A stretch of 54,908 nucleotides of DNA from Micromonospora cabrerizensis. GTDB taxonomy: Bacteria > Actinomycetota > Actinomycetes > Mycobacteriales > Micromonosporaceae. The notes beneath the pieces are model-generated. The model had not been told where the DNA came from. It saw only the letters and a program-made list of their open reading frames with translations, and searched no databases. The position numbers were made by a program, and so were the translations under genes. How positions within the stretch are numbered: position 1 is the stretch's first letter; each line of letters begins with the position of its first letter. The stretch lies in NCBI RefSeq assembly GCF_022230955.1, contig NZ_JAKKFI010000100.1, positions 1 to 54,908 of the forward strand, written 5' to 3'. Shown piece by piece: positions 17,050-25,457 of this stretch.

Positions 17050-18554
17050 TGAGCGCGCTGGTGCCGCTGCCGGTGGTGGTGCCGCTGCTCGGTGCGGCAC
17101 TGACACTGCTGCTGGCCGGACGGCCCCGACTCCAGCGCGCGATCAGCGTGCTCTGCCTGGGCGGCACTCTCACCGTGGCCCTGCTGCTGCTCGTGCAGGC
17201 GTACCGGCACGGGCCGGTGGTGGTGGCGGTCGGTGGGTGGCCGGCCCCGGTCGGCATCGTGCTGGTCGCCGACCAGCTCGCCGCGCTGATGGTGGTGGTC
17301 TCGTCGGCGGTGACCCTCTGCGTGCTGCTGTACTCGATCGGCCAGGGTCGCAGCGAGAGCAGCGAGTCCACACCGGTGGAGATCTTCCACCCGACGTACC
17401 TGGTGCTCACCGCCGGCGTCACCAACGCGTTCCTGGCCGGTGACCTGTTCAACCTCTTCGTCGGGTTCGAGATCCTGCTGGCCGCGAGCTTCGTGCTGAT
17501 CACGCTGGGGGGCACGGCAGCCCGGATCCGGACCGGGTCGACGTACGTCGTGGTCAGCATCCTCTCCTCGATGATGTTCCTGATGGCGGTGGGACTGGTC
17601 TACGCGGCCACCGGCACGCTCAACCTGGCCCAGCTCGCCCAGCGCCTCGACGACCTGCCCGACGGCGTCCGACTGGCCCTGGAGCTGATGCTGCTGCTGG
17701 CGTTCGCCATCAAGGCGGCGGTCTTTCCGCTGTCGGCCTGGCTGCCGGACAGCTACCCCACCGCACCCGCCCCGGTCACCGCCGTCTTCGCGGGCCTGCT
17801 CACCAAGGTGGGCGTGTACGCGATCATCCGCACCGAGACGTTGCTGTTTCCCGGCGGGCACGCCGACACGTTGCTCATGGTCGTCGCCGGTCTGACCATG
17901 GTGATCGGCATCCTCGGGGCGGTGGCCCAGTCCGATCTGAAGCGGCTCTTCTCGTTCACCCTGGTCAGCCACATCGGCTACATGATCTTCGGGGTGGCGC
18001 TGAGCACCGTCGCCGGTCTCTCCGGCGCGATCTTCTACGTGGTGCACCACATCACCATCCAGACCACGCTGTTCCTCGTCGCCGGGCTGGTCGAGGAGCG
18101 CGCGGGCAGCACCGACCTGCGGCGCATCGGTGGGCTGGCCCGGGTGGCGCCGCTGCTCGGGGTGCTGTTCTTCGTCCCGGCCATGAACCTCGCCGGGGTG
18201 CCGCCGTTCTCCGGGTTCCTCGGCAAGCTCGGCCTGCTCCAGGCCGGGGTGGCAGCCGGCGGGCCGCTGCCCGGGGTGCTGGTCGCGGCCGGCACGGTGA
18301 CCAGCCTGCTCACGCTCTACGTGGCGTCCCGGGTGTGGAACATCGCCTTCTGGCGTGCGCCCCGCTCGGCCACCAGCGAGCCGGCCGTCCCGCTGCCGAA
18401 GCTGATGGTCGGGGCCACCGTGGCCCTGGTCGCCCTCGGGCTGGCGCTGACCCTGCTGGCCGGTCCGCTCTTCGACGTCACCACGGACGCGGCCGCCGAC
18501 CTGCGACTGCGTACCCCGTACGTGCAGGCCGTGCTGCCGGGCGGTGTGCCGTGA
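17049..18554 (+). CDS. mrpD: Na+/H+ antiporter subunit D (MrpD)
   Basis: A 501-residue NuoN/MrpD-type proton-translocating subunit with about 14 membrane helices. FNLFVGFEILLAASFVLITLG holds the conserved Glu, AFAIKAAVFPLSAWLPDSYP the conserved Lys, and YVVHHITIQTTLFLVAG a conserved His region. ATG 17049 overlaps the mrpC stop by one base; a longer frame from 16869 is only mrpC sequence in another frame. It should form the second ion channel of the Mrp complex with MrpA. Confidence 0.94.
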   Translation: MSALVPLPVVVPLLGAALTLLLAGRPRLQRAISVLCLGGTLTVALLLLVQAYRHGPVVVAVGGWPAPVGIVLVADQLAALMVVVSSAVTLCVLLYSIGQGRSESSESTPVEIFHPTYLVLTAGVTNAFLAGDLFNLFVGFEILLAASFVLITLGGTAARIRTGSTYVVVSILSSMMFLMAVGLVYAATGTLNLAQLAQRLDDLPDGVRLALELMLLLAFAIKAAVFPLSAWLPDSYPTAPAPVTAVFAGLLTKVGVYAIIRTETLLFPGGHADTLLMVVAGLTMVIGILGAVAQSDLKRLFSFTLVSHIGYMIFGVALSTVAGLSGAIFYVVHHITIQTTLFLVAGLVEERAGSTDLRRIGGLARVAPLLGVLFFVPAMNLAGVPPFSGFLGKLGLLQAGVAAGGPLPGVLVAAGTVTSLLTLYVASRVWNIAFWRAPRSATSEPAVPLPKLMVGATVALVALGLALTLLAGPLFDVTTDAAADLRLRTPYVQAVLPGGVP

Positions 18555-19162
18555 CCGGCCCCCCTGAGCCGGCGCCCGACGCCCCCGGGCCCGCCACCGT
18601 GGGGCGCGGACGGCTCGGGCGCTGGCGCGACCAGGTGGTGGCGCTCGGGTGGCTGGTGGCGGTCTGGAGCCTGCTCTGGGGCGACCTCAACTGGGCCAAC
18701 CTGGTCGGCGGCCTGCTGGTGGGCGGCGCGGTGCTGGTGTTCTACCCGCTGCCGGCGGTCAGCTTCGGCGGTCGGCTGCGGCCCGGGGCGCTGCTGGTCT
18801 TCGCCGGCCGGTTCGTGATCGAGCTGGTCAGTGCGAGCCTGCACGTCGCCCGGATCGCCGTGCAGCCCGGCTACCGGCCCCGCGGGGCGATCGTCGCGGT
18901 CCGGTTGCGGGTGCCCAGCGACCTCAACCTGGCGCTCACCGCCGAGGCGGTCTCGCTGGTGCCGGGCACGTTGATCCTCGAGGTGGACCGGGATTCCGGA
19001 ACGCTCTACCTGCACGTGCTGGACACCCACGGCCCGGGGGACCTGGAGGTCGCCCGGGACCGCACGCTCACCGTCGAACGGCGGATCGTCCGGGCGGTGG
19101 GCTCCGCCGCCGAACTGCGCCGCATCGAGACCGACTCTCCCGCGAAGGGAACCCGCTCGTGA
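18551..19162 (+). CDS. mrpE: Na+/H+ antiporter subunit E (MrpE)
   Basis: A 203-residue MrpE. It has hydrophobic segments WLVAVWSLLWG and LVGGLLVGGAVLVF, and the characteristic soluble stretch RVPSDLNLALTAEAVSLVPG followed by GTLYLHVLDT. GTG 18551 overlaps the mrpD stop in a GTGA arrangement, suggesting coupled translation. The first 25 residues are Pro/Gly/Ala-rich and hydrophilic. The upstream continuation of this frame is mrpD shadow. Confidence 0.92.
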   Translation: MTGPPEPAPDAPGPATVGRGRLGRWRDQVVALGWLVAVWSLLWGDLNWANLVGGLLVGGAVLVFYPLPAVSFGGRLRPGALLVFAGRFVIELVSASLHVARIAVQPGYRPRGAIVAVRLRVPSDLNLALTAEAVSLVPGTLILEVDRDSGTLYLHVLDTHGPGDLEVARDRTLTVERRIVRAVGSAAELRRIETDSPAKGTRS

Positions 19163-19422
19163 CCACGTTCCTGGCCGTCGTCCTCACCGTCCTGCTGTCG
19201 GTGACCGCGCTGCTCGCGCTGCTGCGCCTCTACCGTGGCCCGTCACTCGTGGACCGGGTGATCGCCGCGGACATGCTGCTGGCCACCATGGTCGGCGCGG
19301 TGGGCGCCGAGGCGGCGGTCAACCGCCACGCCACCACACTGCCCGTGCTGGTGGTGCTCTCCCTGCTCGGCTTCGTGGGCTCGGTGTCGCTGGTCCGCTT
19401 CGCGGTCCGGGAGCAGCAGTGA
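19159..19422 (+). CDS. mrpF: Na+/H+ antiporter subunit F (MrpF)
   Basis: An 87-residue membrane protein with three helices. The motif LYRGPSLVDRVIAADML is the hallmark of MrpF and LPVLVVLSLLGFVGSVSLVRF forms the last helix. GTG 19159 overlaps the mrpE stop by 4 nt (GTGA) and its own stop overlaps mrpG the same way. Confidence 0.93.
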   Translation: MTTFLAVVLTVLLSVTALLALLRLYRGPSLVDRVIAADMLLATMVGAVGAEAAVNRHATTLPVLVVLSLLGFVGSVSLVRFAVREQQ

Positions 19423-19781
19423 TCGCCACGATCGCCGACTGGCTCGGGGCCGGTTGTCTGGTGGCCGGCGCCCTGCTCGGCCTGGCCGCCGCGATCGGCG
19501 TCCTGCGATTCCCGGACGCGCTGAGCCGGATGCACGCCGCCACGAAACCGCAGGTGCTCGGGGTGATGCTGTTGCTGCTGGGCATCGCGTTGCGGCTGCG
19601 GTCCCCGGCGGACCTGGGCATGATCCTGCTGGTGGCGGTCTTCCAGTTGGCGACCGCACCGGTCGCGGCCCAGATGATCGGGCGGGCCGCGTACCGGTCG
19701 GGGAGGTTCGACCGGGGCCTCCTCGACGCCGACGAACTGGCCGAACGGGGTTCCGGCAGTGGGCCGGCGGGGCCGGCATGA
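19419..19781 (+). CDS. mrpG: Na+/H+ antiporter subunit G (MrpG)
   Basis: A 120-residue MrpG, last gene of the operon. GVLRFPDALSRMHAATKPQ is the family signature, followed by two hydrophobic helices. GTG 19419 overlaps the mrpF stop. The C-terminal tail after VAAQMIGRAAYRSG is hydrophilic. I see no strong hairpin directly after it. Confidence 0.93.
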   Translation: MIATIADWLGAGCLVAGALLGLAAAIGVLRFPDALSRMHAATKPQVLGVMLLLLGIALRLRSPADLGMILLVAVFQLATAPVAAQMIGRAAYRSGRFDRGLLDADELAERGSGSGPAGPA

Positions 19782-19857
19782 CGACCTGGCGAGTGGCCGG
19801 CGAACCGGACGATCCGCTCCTTCGGCCCACCCCCAGCGGAGTCCCAGCCAGCGCCGA

Positions 19858-19863
19858 TAAAAT
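19858..19863 (+). promoter_or_regulatory. Candidate -10 box before the leader ORF
   Basis: TAAAAT sits 6 nt before an ATG at 19870, so a transcript starting there would have almost no leader. A matching -35 is not evident. Confidence 0.4.
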
Positions 19864-19869
19864 AGCGGC

Positions 19870-19971
19870 ATGATCGACTCTTCTGCCCAGGAGGGCAGCA
19901 GTAGCCAGCCGGGTCGTGCCCGGCATATCCCCGTACCGACGACCCCGGGAGCCCTGAGCGACCCGTGTTGA
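19870..19971 (+). CDS. Possible 33-residue leader peptide of the CNNM gene
   Basis: ATG 19870 opens a 33-codon frame starting MIDSSAQEGSSSQ and ending GALSDPC. Its TGA (19969-19971) overlaps the start region (GTG 19965 / TTG 19968) of the downstream membrane-protein gene. Its distance from TAAAAT fits a leaderless message. The overlap suggests translational coupling, and a sensor role for the leader is conceivable. It could equally be an untranslated leader with a chance frame. Confidence 0.3.
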   Translation: MIDSSAQEGSSSQPGRARHIPVPTTPGALSDPC

Positions 19972-21320
19972 TCGTCGTTGGTCTCCTTCTGATCATTTTC
20001 CTCACTGCCGCCACCGGCTACTTCGTGGCGCAGGAGTTCGGCTACGTCGCCGTGGACCGGGGCAAGCTGCGCCAGCTCGCCGACGACGGCGACCCCGCCG
20101 CCGCCCGGGCCCTGACCGTCACCAGCCGGCTCTCCTTCATGCTCTCCGGCGCCCAGCTCGGCATCACCGTCACCGCCCTGCTCGTCGGTTACGTCGCCGA
20201 GCCGTACCTGGGCGGGGGCCTCGCCGACCTGCTCGGCGTGGCGGGTGTCAGCGAGGCCGTCAGCCTGCCGCTCTCGGTGGCGTTGGCCCTGGTCATCGCC
20301 ACCATCGTGCAGATGGTCCTCGGTGAGCTGGCCCCGAAGAACCTGGCCATCGCGCGGGCCGAGCAACTGGCCCGGGCGCTGAGCCGCTCCACCCTGATCT
20401 ACCTGGCCGTCGCGGGGCCGCTGATCCGGCTCTTCGACCGGGCATCGGTACGCCTGCTGCGCCGGCTCGGCATCGAGCCGATCGAGGAGCTGCCCAGCGG
20501 CGCCACCCCGGCGGACCTGGAACAGATCATCGCCGAGTCCCGCGAGGAGGGCAGCCTCGACGCCGAGATGTCCACGCTGCTCGACCGAGGTCTGGACTTC
20601 CGCGAGCTGACCGCCGGGGAGGCCATGGTGCCCCGGGTCGACGTGCACACCGTGCGGGCGCACGAGCCGGTCAGCCGGGTGGTCGAACTGCTGGACACCG
20701 GTCACTCCCGCTTCCCGGTCCGGGGAACGGAGGGCGTCGACGACCTGGTCGGCGTCGTCGGCATCGCCGACGTGCTCGGCGTACCCCCGGGGGAGCGGGC
20801 GACCACCCCGGTGAGCGCGGTGGCGGGGCCACCGCTGCTCGTACCGGAGACGTTGCCCCTGCCCACGGTGCTCGACCGCCTGCGCTCCGGTCACCGGCAG
20901 ATGGCGTGTGTTGTCGACGAGTACGGCGGCTTCGCCGGCGTGATCACGTTGGAGGACATCGCCGAGGAACTGGTCGGCCCGATCCGCGACGAGGACGACC
21001 CACCGGAGCGGGCGCCCGCCCGGCAGGACGACGGGTCCTGGGTGGTGCCGGCGCGCTGGCGGATCGACGAGGTCGCCGACAGCACGGGCATCGCGCTGCC
21101 CGAGGCCCCGGAGTACGACACCCTCTCCGGGCTGGTGATGCGGGAGCTGGGTCGCGTGCCGGAGGTCGGTGACCGGCTGGAGATCAGCCTGCAACCCGAG
21201 GGCGCGGACGGCGAGGTCAACGAGGCGGAGCCCCGCGCGCTGGTCGAGGTGCTGGCCGTGGACCGGCACGTGGCCGACTCGGTGCGGCTTCAGCTCACCA
21301 AGCCGGGGGTGACCGCATGA
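19965..21320 (+). CDS. CNNM/CBS-domain membrane protein (HlyC/CorC family), full length
   Basis: A 451-residue protein with the full family layout: N-terminal CNNM membrane domain (residues about 1-195, starting LIVVGLLLIIF, with VAQEFGYVAVDR and LGELAPKNLAIARAE), a CBS pair (about 215-340, including FPVRGTEGVDDLVGVVGI and DEYGGFAGVITLEDIAEELVG), and a C-terminal CorC_HlyC domain (DGSWVVPARWRIDEV). Homologues are linked to Mg2+/Co2+ or Na+ transport; the substrate here is not determined. The start is GTG 19965 or the adjacent TTG. Its stop codon begins the second copy of the intergenic repeat, and a truncated paralogue follows. Confidence 0.9.
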   Translation: MLIVVGLLLIIFLTAATGYFVAQEFGYVAVDRGKLRQLADDGDPAAARALTVTSRLSFMLSGAQLGITVTALLVGYVAEPYLGGGLADLLGVAGVSEAVSLPLSVALALVIATIVQMVLGELAPKNLAIARAEQLARALSRSTLIYLAVAGPLIRLFDRASVRLLRRLGIEPIEELPSGATPADLEQIIAESREEGSLDAEMSTLLDRGLDFRELTAGEAMVPRVDVHTVRAHEPVSRVVELLDTGHSRFPVRGTEGVDDLVGVVGIADVLGVPPGERATTPVSAVAGPPLLVPETLPLPTVLDRLRSGHRQMACVVDEYGGFAGVITLEDIAEELVGPIRDEDDPPERAPARQDDGSWVVPARWRIDEVADSTGIALPEAPEYDTLSGLVMRELGRVPEVGDRLEISLQPEGADGEVNEAEPRALVEVLAVDRHVADSVRLQLTKPGVTA

Positions 21321-21358
21321 GCGCGAAGAGTGAGCTTGCGAGCCCCGCAGTCGCGAAT
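21318..21358 (+). repeat. Stop-codon-linked intergenic repeat, copy 2
   Basis: Starts with the TGA of the preceding gene, runs tgagcgcgaagagtgagc, then ttgcgagccccgcagtcgcg. It matches copy 1 at 16512 apart from a few middle bases. A separate AAGGAAAG ribosome site follows for the next gene. Confidence 0.8.
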
Positions 21359-21372
21359 GAAGGAAAGCGCCG

Positions 21373-22437
21373 ATGAGCCCCGGTATCGCGCTGTTCAGCT
21401 CGGTGATCCTGCTGGCGCTGAACGGGTTCTTCGTGGCCGCCGAGTTCGCCCTGGTGGCCAGCAAGCGCTACCGCCTGGAGCAGGCGGCGGCGAACGGTGG
21501 TCGGGCGGCACGCGCCGCGCTGGACGGCGTCCGCGAGCTGTCGCTGATGCTGGCCGGGGCGCAGCTCGGCATCACGCTGTGCACCCTCGGTCTCGGTGCG
21601 CTGGCCGAACCGGCGATCGAGCACCTGCTCAGCCCCCTGCTGCACGCGGTGGGCCTGCCGGACGCGGCCAGCCACCTGGTCGCCCTGATCTTCGCCCTCG
21701 GGGTGGTCACCTTCCTGCACCTGGTGGTGGGGGAGATGGCACCGAAGTCGTGGGCGATCACCGACGCGGAGCGCTCGGCGACGCTGCTCGCCCTGCCGTT
21801 CCGCGCCTTCGCCCGGGTGTCCCGGCCGGTGCTGTCCGCGCTCAACGCCCTGGCCAACGCGATCCTGCGGCTGTTCGGGGTCAACCAGCAGGACCAGCTC
21901 GCCCAGGTGCACGGCCCGGACGAGCTGCGGATCCTGCTGGAGCAGTCCCGTGAGCACGGGCTGCTCGGCGCCGAGCAGCACCAGTTGCTGACCAGCATGC
22001 TGGAGTTGCAGGGCACGTCGGTGGCGCAGGTGATGGAACCGTTCGCCACGATGGTCACCGTCCGTCGGGACGACCCGGCCGGGCGGATCGAGGAGGTCAG
22101 CCGGGCCAGCGGGCGGTCCCGACTGGCGGTGCTCGACGAGGCGGGCGACGTCTGCGGCCTGGTGCACGTCCGGGAGGCGGTGCGGGTGGTCACCACCGGT
22201 CGCGTCGCCACCGCGGGAGAGCTGATGACACCCGCGTTCACCCTGCCCGCGACGTCCTCGGTCACCGAGGCGGTGGCGGCGATGCGGGCGCGGCAGTCGC
22301 AGCTCGCGCTGGTGCGCAACGGCGGTGGCCCGGCCCGGCCGATCGGCTTCGTGGCCCTGGAGGACCTCCTGGAGGAGGTCATCGGCGAGTTCGACGACGA
22401 GACCGACACGGTCCCGCGCGGGCGGCGGTTGCGCTGA
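21373..22437 (+). CDS. CNNM/CBS-domain membrane protein without CorC domain
   Basis: A 354-residue paralogue of the gene before it: membrane domain (FFVAAEFALVASKRYRLEQAA, AQLGITLCTLGLGALAEP, GEMAPKSWAITDAE) and a CBS pair (about 210-345) ending LEDLLEEVIGEFDDETD. It then stops after a short basic tail, so the C-terminal CorC_HlyC domain is missing. Such short forms are common next to a full-length partner and may form mixed dimers, though that is inference. ATG 21373 follows AAGGAAAG. Confidence 0.88.
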   Translation: MSPGIALFSSVILLALNGFFVAAEFALVASKRYRLEQAAANGGRAARAALDGVRELSLMLAGAQLGITLCTLGLGALAEPAIEHLLSPLLHAVGLPDAASHLVALIFALGVVTFLHLVVGEMAPKSWAITDAERSATLLALPFRAFARVSRPVLSALNALANAILRLFGVNQQDQLAQVHGPDELRILLEQSREHGLLGAEQHQLLTSMLELQGTSVAQVMEPFATMVTVRRDDPAGRIEEVSRASGRSRLAVLDEAGDVCGLVHVREAVRVVTTGRVATAGELMTPAFTLPATSSVTEAVAAMRARQSQLALVRNGGGPARPIGFVALEDLLEEVIGEFDDETDTVPRGRRLR

Positions 22438-22443
22438 GGGGTC

Positions 22444-22476
22444 GACCCGGCCGCACCGACGAGGTGCGGCCGGGTC
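22444..22476 (+). terminator. Strong hairpin after the CNNM pair
   Basis: Perfect 14-bp arms (gacccggccgcacc / ggtgcggccgggtc) around a 5-nt loop, 6 nt after the stop codon. No T-tract follows. It is likely the end of the CNNM transcript. Confidence 0.75.
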
Positions 22477-22558
22477 AGCGGCGCGCTTGAGATCACCCCG
22501 ACGGGGTAGGCGCGGCTGGTGCGGGGCGGCGCTGCCCCGCTCCGGGAGGGGGCGCGCG

Positions 22559-23488
22559 GTGCGGCTGACGGGAGTGTCCCCGGAGTCCGGCGGGACCGGG
22601 CTGTCCGTGCAGACCACGCTCCCCAACCCGAGCACCCGCCCGGGCCTGCGCCTGCCGGGGCGGGTCACCCTCGCGGCCGGCCCGGAGGACGTGCTGGTGC
22701 GGCACATCCGGCTCGGCCTCGTCACCACCGTCGAACCGGACGACCCGGCGGCCGCCCGGCGTCTCATGCAGTTCCACCAGCTACCGATCGCCGGCCGGTT
22801 CGTCGTGCCGGCTGGTCGACGGCGGGCGGTCGACTTCGCGTTTCCGTTGCCCTGGGAGACCCCGGTGACCACGTTCGGTGGGGTGCCGCTGCTGAGCCTG
22901 CGGATGGGTCTGCGGACCGAGGTGTCACTCGACCCCGATCTCGACCAGGGCGCCATGGTGCCGGTCTTCGTACACCCGATCCCCACCCAGCAGCACGTGC
23001 TGGCCGCGCTGGACACGCTCGGTTTCATGATCCGCCAGTCCGGGCTGCTGCAGGGTGGGCTGCCCGGGGTGGAGCACACCCTGCCCCTGCACCAGCGCTG
23101 GGGCTACTGGGTGGGGCCGCTCTACGCCGGCCCGATCACCGAACTGGAGGTGATCTTCGTGACCAACTCGGCGGGCCTGGAGGCGATCCTCTGGATGGAT
23201 CGCCGGCTGGCGCTGGCCGGGATCACCCACCAGAGCATCAGCCGGTTCCGGATCTGGCACGAGGACGCCGAACGGCGCGACTGGGTCGCCACCGTGGACG
23301 GCTGGATCCGGCAGGCGATCAACCGGCACGCCGCCGCGGCCGCGCACGCCGACTGGTCCGCGCAGATCGCGGGATCCGCCCACGTCAGCCGCCACCCCGA
23401 CGAGCCGATCCAACCCGGCTACGGCCTGGGTGGCACCGCCGGCGGCGCCGGTGTCGGAGGAGGCGGCTCCGGCGGCGACGGCACCTGA
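22559..23488 (+). CDS. Spo0M-family (sporulation-control, arrestin-like) protein
   Basis: A 309-residue protein. The N-terminal two thirds fit the Spo0M arrestin-like fold: VQTTLPNPSTRPGLRLPGRV, HIRLGLVTTVE, FHQLPIAGRFVVPAG, FPLPWETPVTTFGG and LRTEVSLDP. The C-terminal part (about 185-270) has WVGPLYAGPITELEVIF and then a Gly-rich tail. Homologues occur widely in actinomycetes, where the role is unclear; in Bacillus Spo0M influences sporulation. GTG 22559 follows GGGAGGGGG. It is separated from the CNNM genes by a strong hairpin, so it is probably its own transcript. Confidence 0.82.
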   Translation: MRLTGVSPESGGTGLSVQTTLPNPSTRPGLRLPGRVTLAAGPEDVLVRHIRLGLVTTVEPDDPAAARRLMQFHQLPIAGRFVVPAGRRRAVDFAFPLPWETPVTTFGGVPLLSLRMGLRTEVSLDPDLDQGAMVPVFVHPIPTQQHVLAALDTLGFMIRQSGLLQGGLPGVEHTLPLHQRWGYWVGPLYAGPITELEVIFVTNSAGLEAILWMDRRLALAGITHQSISRFRIWHEDAERRDWVATVDGWIRQAINRHAAAAAHADWSAQIAGSAHVSRHPDEPIQPGYGLGGTAGGAGVGGGGSGGDGT

Positions 23489-23508
23489 CCCGGAGCCGGG
23501 GCTGGGGG

Positions 23509-24180
23509 CTAGCCGGCGCTGGCTGTGGCCAGCTTGAGGCTGAAGGCGAGGAACAGGGCTGCCACGGCGGTGGTGCCGCCGGCTGCCAGGCGGCGACGTT
23601 GGCGGAACTGGGTGGCCAGGAAGGTGCCCGCGAAGATCAACGCGGTCAGGTAGAGCGCGCTGGTCACCTGCGCGATCATGCCGAGCAGCAGGAACGACAG
23701 CGCCGGCCAGGCATAGCCGGGGTCGACGAACTGGATGAAGAACGAGATGAAGAACAGGATCGCCTTCGGGTTCAGCAGGCTGATCACCAGCGCCTTGCGG
23801 AAGGGGCTGCGCATCGCCGCCGGCTCCGCGGCGTCGATGAGCCGCGGCGTATTCGGGTCGTTGCGGTCGCGCCAGCGCCGCGCGGCGCCGAGCAGCATCG
23901 TCACCCCGACATAACCGAGGTACGCGGCACCGGCGTACTTGATCACCATGAACAGCGGCGGGTACGCCTTGAGCAGCGACGCCACCCCGGCGGCGGAGAG
24001 GAACATCAGCACCCAGTCGCCGACGAACACCCCGGCGGCGGCCCGGTAGCCGACCGCGACGCCCCGTTTGGCCGCGGTGGAAAGCACGAAGAGTGAGTTC
24101 GGCCCGGGCAGCAGGATGATGGCCACGGTGCCCAGCACGTACGTCCAGATGTCGGTGATCCCCAGCACGCCCGCCATCAT
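23509..24180 (-). CDS. LysE/RhtB-family amino-acid exporter
   Basis: A 223-residue transporter with about six membrane helices. LGTVAIILLPGPNSLFVLSTAAKRG carries the PGP motif of the family; ALVISLLNPKAILFFISFF carries the conserved NPK. It exports amino acids or related metabolites by proton exchange; LeuE-like leucine export is possible but not shown. The start ATG 24180 overlaps the stop of the upstream PNPOx-GNAT gene by one base, so the two are co-translated. GTG 24183 is an alternative start. Confidence 0.88.
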   Translation of the reverse strand: MMAGVLGITDIWTYVLGTVAIILLPGPNSLFVLSTAAKRGVAVGYRAAAGVFVGDWVLMFLSAAGVASLLKAYPPLFMVIKYAGAAYLGYVGVTMLLGAARRWRDRNDPNTPRLIDAAEPAAMRSPFRKALVISLLNPKAILFFISFFIQFVDPGYAWPALSFLLLGMIAQVTSALYLTALIFAGTFLATQFRQRRRLAAGGTTAVAALFLAFSLKLATASAG

Positions 24181-25421
24181 CACGCCACCGGTGCCGTCCG
24201 CAGAAGTCTTTCTCGCAGCGTGGCCTGTGCGTTCGGCCACTCGTCGACGGTCATCGCGTACTGCACGGTGTCCCGCCAGGAGCCGTCCGGGCGTTGCCGG
24301 TGCATCCGCAGCACCCCTTCCCGGGTCGCGCCGAGACGTTCGATGGCCTCCTGGGAGCGAACGTTGCGGATGTCGGTGTGCCAGGCCACCCGTACCGCGC
24401 CCAGATCGTCGAAGGCCCGGCTGAGCAGCAACAACTTCGCCTCGGTGTTGATCCCGGTACGCCACCAGGGTCGGCCGAGGAAGGTGTGCCCGATCGCCAC
24501 CGACCGCCGTTCCGGGTCGATCTCGTAGAAGGACGTGCTGCCGACCACCGCCCCGGTCGCCGCACACCGCTGCACCCAGGCCACCCGCTCGCCGCGGTGC
24601 TGGGCGGCCAGGGCGGTGCCGATCACCTCGGCGATCCCGGCGGGGGAGGTGGGCGCTGCGACGCTGAGGTGCCGCCACACCTCGGCGTCCCCGGTGGCGG
24701 TGTGCAGCTCGTCGGCGTGCGCCAGGCCCAGGGGCTCCAGCCGGACGTGCTCGCCGTGCAGCGTCACTGGGTCGTGCCAGGGCGTACGGGCCGCCCGCAG
24801 GTACGCCGGCAGTGGTGCGGTGACCCCGGCGTCCGGCTCGGGTAGCCCGGCGGTCATCCGCAGCGGCAGCACGCCGGCCCAGTGCGGCAGGTGCAGGTCT
24901 TCCTCGTCCTCGCGGACCCCGCCGCTGCGGGTCCGGACGGACACCTCGTGCAGGGGCAGCGCCAGCACGGCGGTCTCCGCCAGCTCCCGCCGGCTGGGCG
25001 GGCGGGTCTGCGTGCTGCGCCCCGCGCCGACCTTCTCCACCAGCGCGGTGAGCATGGCGAGCTTCTCCCGCTCGTCGGTGACCAGTCGGGCGGTGCCGTG
25101 CGCGACGACCGAGCGGTAGTTGGCGCTGTGGTGGAACTGGGAACGGGCGTAGACCAGCCCGTCGAGCAGGGTCACGGCGACGCAGACCGGGAGACCCTCA
25201 CCCCGGGCGGCGAGCAGTGGCCGGCTGCCGGTGGAGCCGTGCAGATAGAGCGTGTCGCCGATGCGGACGTGCAGGGTGGGCAGCACCCGTGGCTGGCCGT
25301 CGACGGTGAAGCCGAGCGCGCAGTCGTACGCCTCGTCGAGCACGGCGTGTGCGGCGGCCCGGTCGTAGCTCATCTTGTCGCGGGAACGGTGGGGTGTGGT
25401 CCGGGCGGTGGGTGGATACAT
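24180..25421 (-). CDS. Fusion: pyridoxamine-phosphate-oxidase-like domain plus GNAT acetyltransferase
   Basis: A 413-residue two-domain protein. Residues about 17-190 are an FMN-binding split barrel: DGQPRVLPTLHVRIGDTLYLHG, LLDGLVYARSQFHHSANYRSVV and LPLHEVSVRTRSGG. Residues about 218-395 are a RimJ/RimL-type GNAT: VRLEPLGLAHADELHTATGD, SVAIGHTFLGRPWWRTGIN and RNVRSQEAIERLGATREG. This fusion recurs in actinobacteria. The start at 25421 is leaderless relative to a likely -10, and Met17 (25373) is an alternative. It is divergent from the MocR regulator and overlaps the LysE exporter, suggesting a small regulated unit. Substrates unknown. Confidence 0.87.
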   Translation of the reverse strand: MYPPTARTTPHRSRDKMSYDRAAAHAVLDEAYDCALGFTVDGQPRVLPTLHVRIGDTLYLHGSTGSRPLLAARGEGLPVCVAVTLLDGLVYARSQFHHSANYRSVVAHGTARLVTDEREKLAMLTALVEKVGAGRSTQTRPPSRRELAETAVLALPLHEVSVRTRSGGVREDEEDLHLPHWAGVLPLRMTAGLPEPDAGVTAPLPAYLRAARTPWHDPVTLHGEHVRLEPLGLAHADELHTATGDAEVWRHLSVAAPTSPAGIAEVIGTALAAQHRGERVAWVQRCAATGAVVGSTSFYEIDPERRSVAIGHTFLGRPWWRTGINTEAKLLLLSRAFDDLGAVRVAWHTDIRNVRSQEAIERLGATREGVLRMHRQRPDGSWRDTVQYAMTVDEWPNAQATLRERLLRTAPVA

Positions 25422-25433
25422 GCGCGCGCCCCT

Positions 25434-25448
25434 TTGTTCTAGTACAAT
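25434..25448. promoter_or_regulatory. Divergent promoter with CTAG-centred palindrome
   Basis: ttgttctagtacaa is nearly palindromic (12 of 14 positions) around CTAG. TACAAT (25443-25448) inside it is a good -10 for the MocR gene, placing its start within about 10 nt of the GTG. The other strand offers TAGAAC as -10 for the PNPOx-GNAT gene. A regulator bound here could control both directions. Confidence 0.5.
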
Positions 25449-25457
25449 CTCTTGTTT

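Noticed and set aside
14751..18050. 1099-codon open frame on the minus strand
   Set aside because: Antisense to mrpA, mrpC and mrpD; His/Gln/Arg-rich low-complexity product with no family resemblance.
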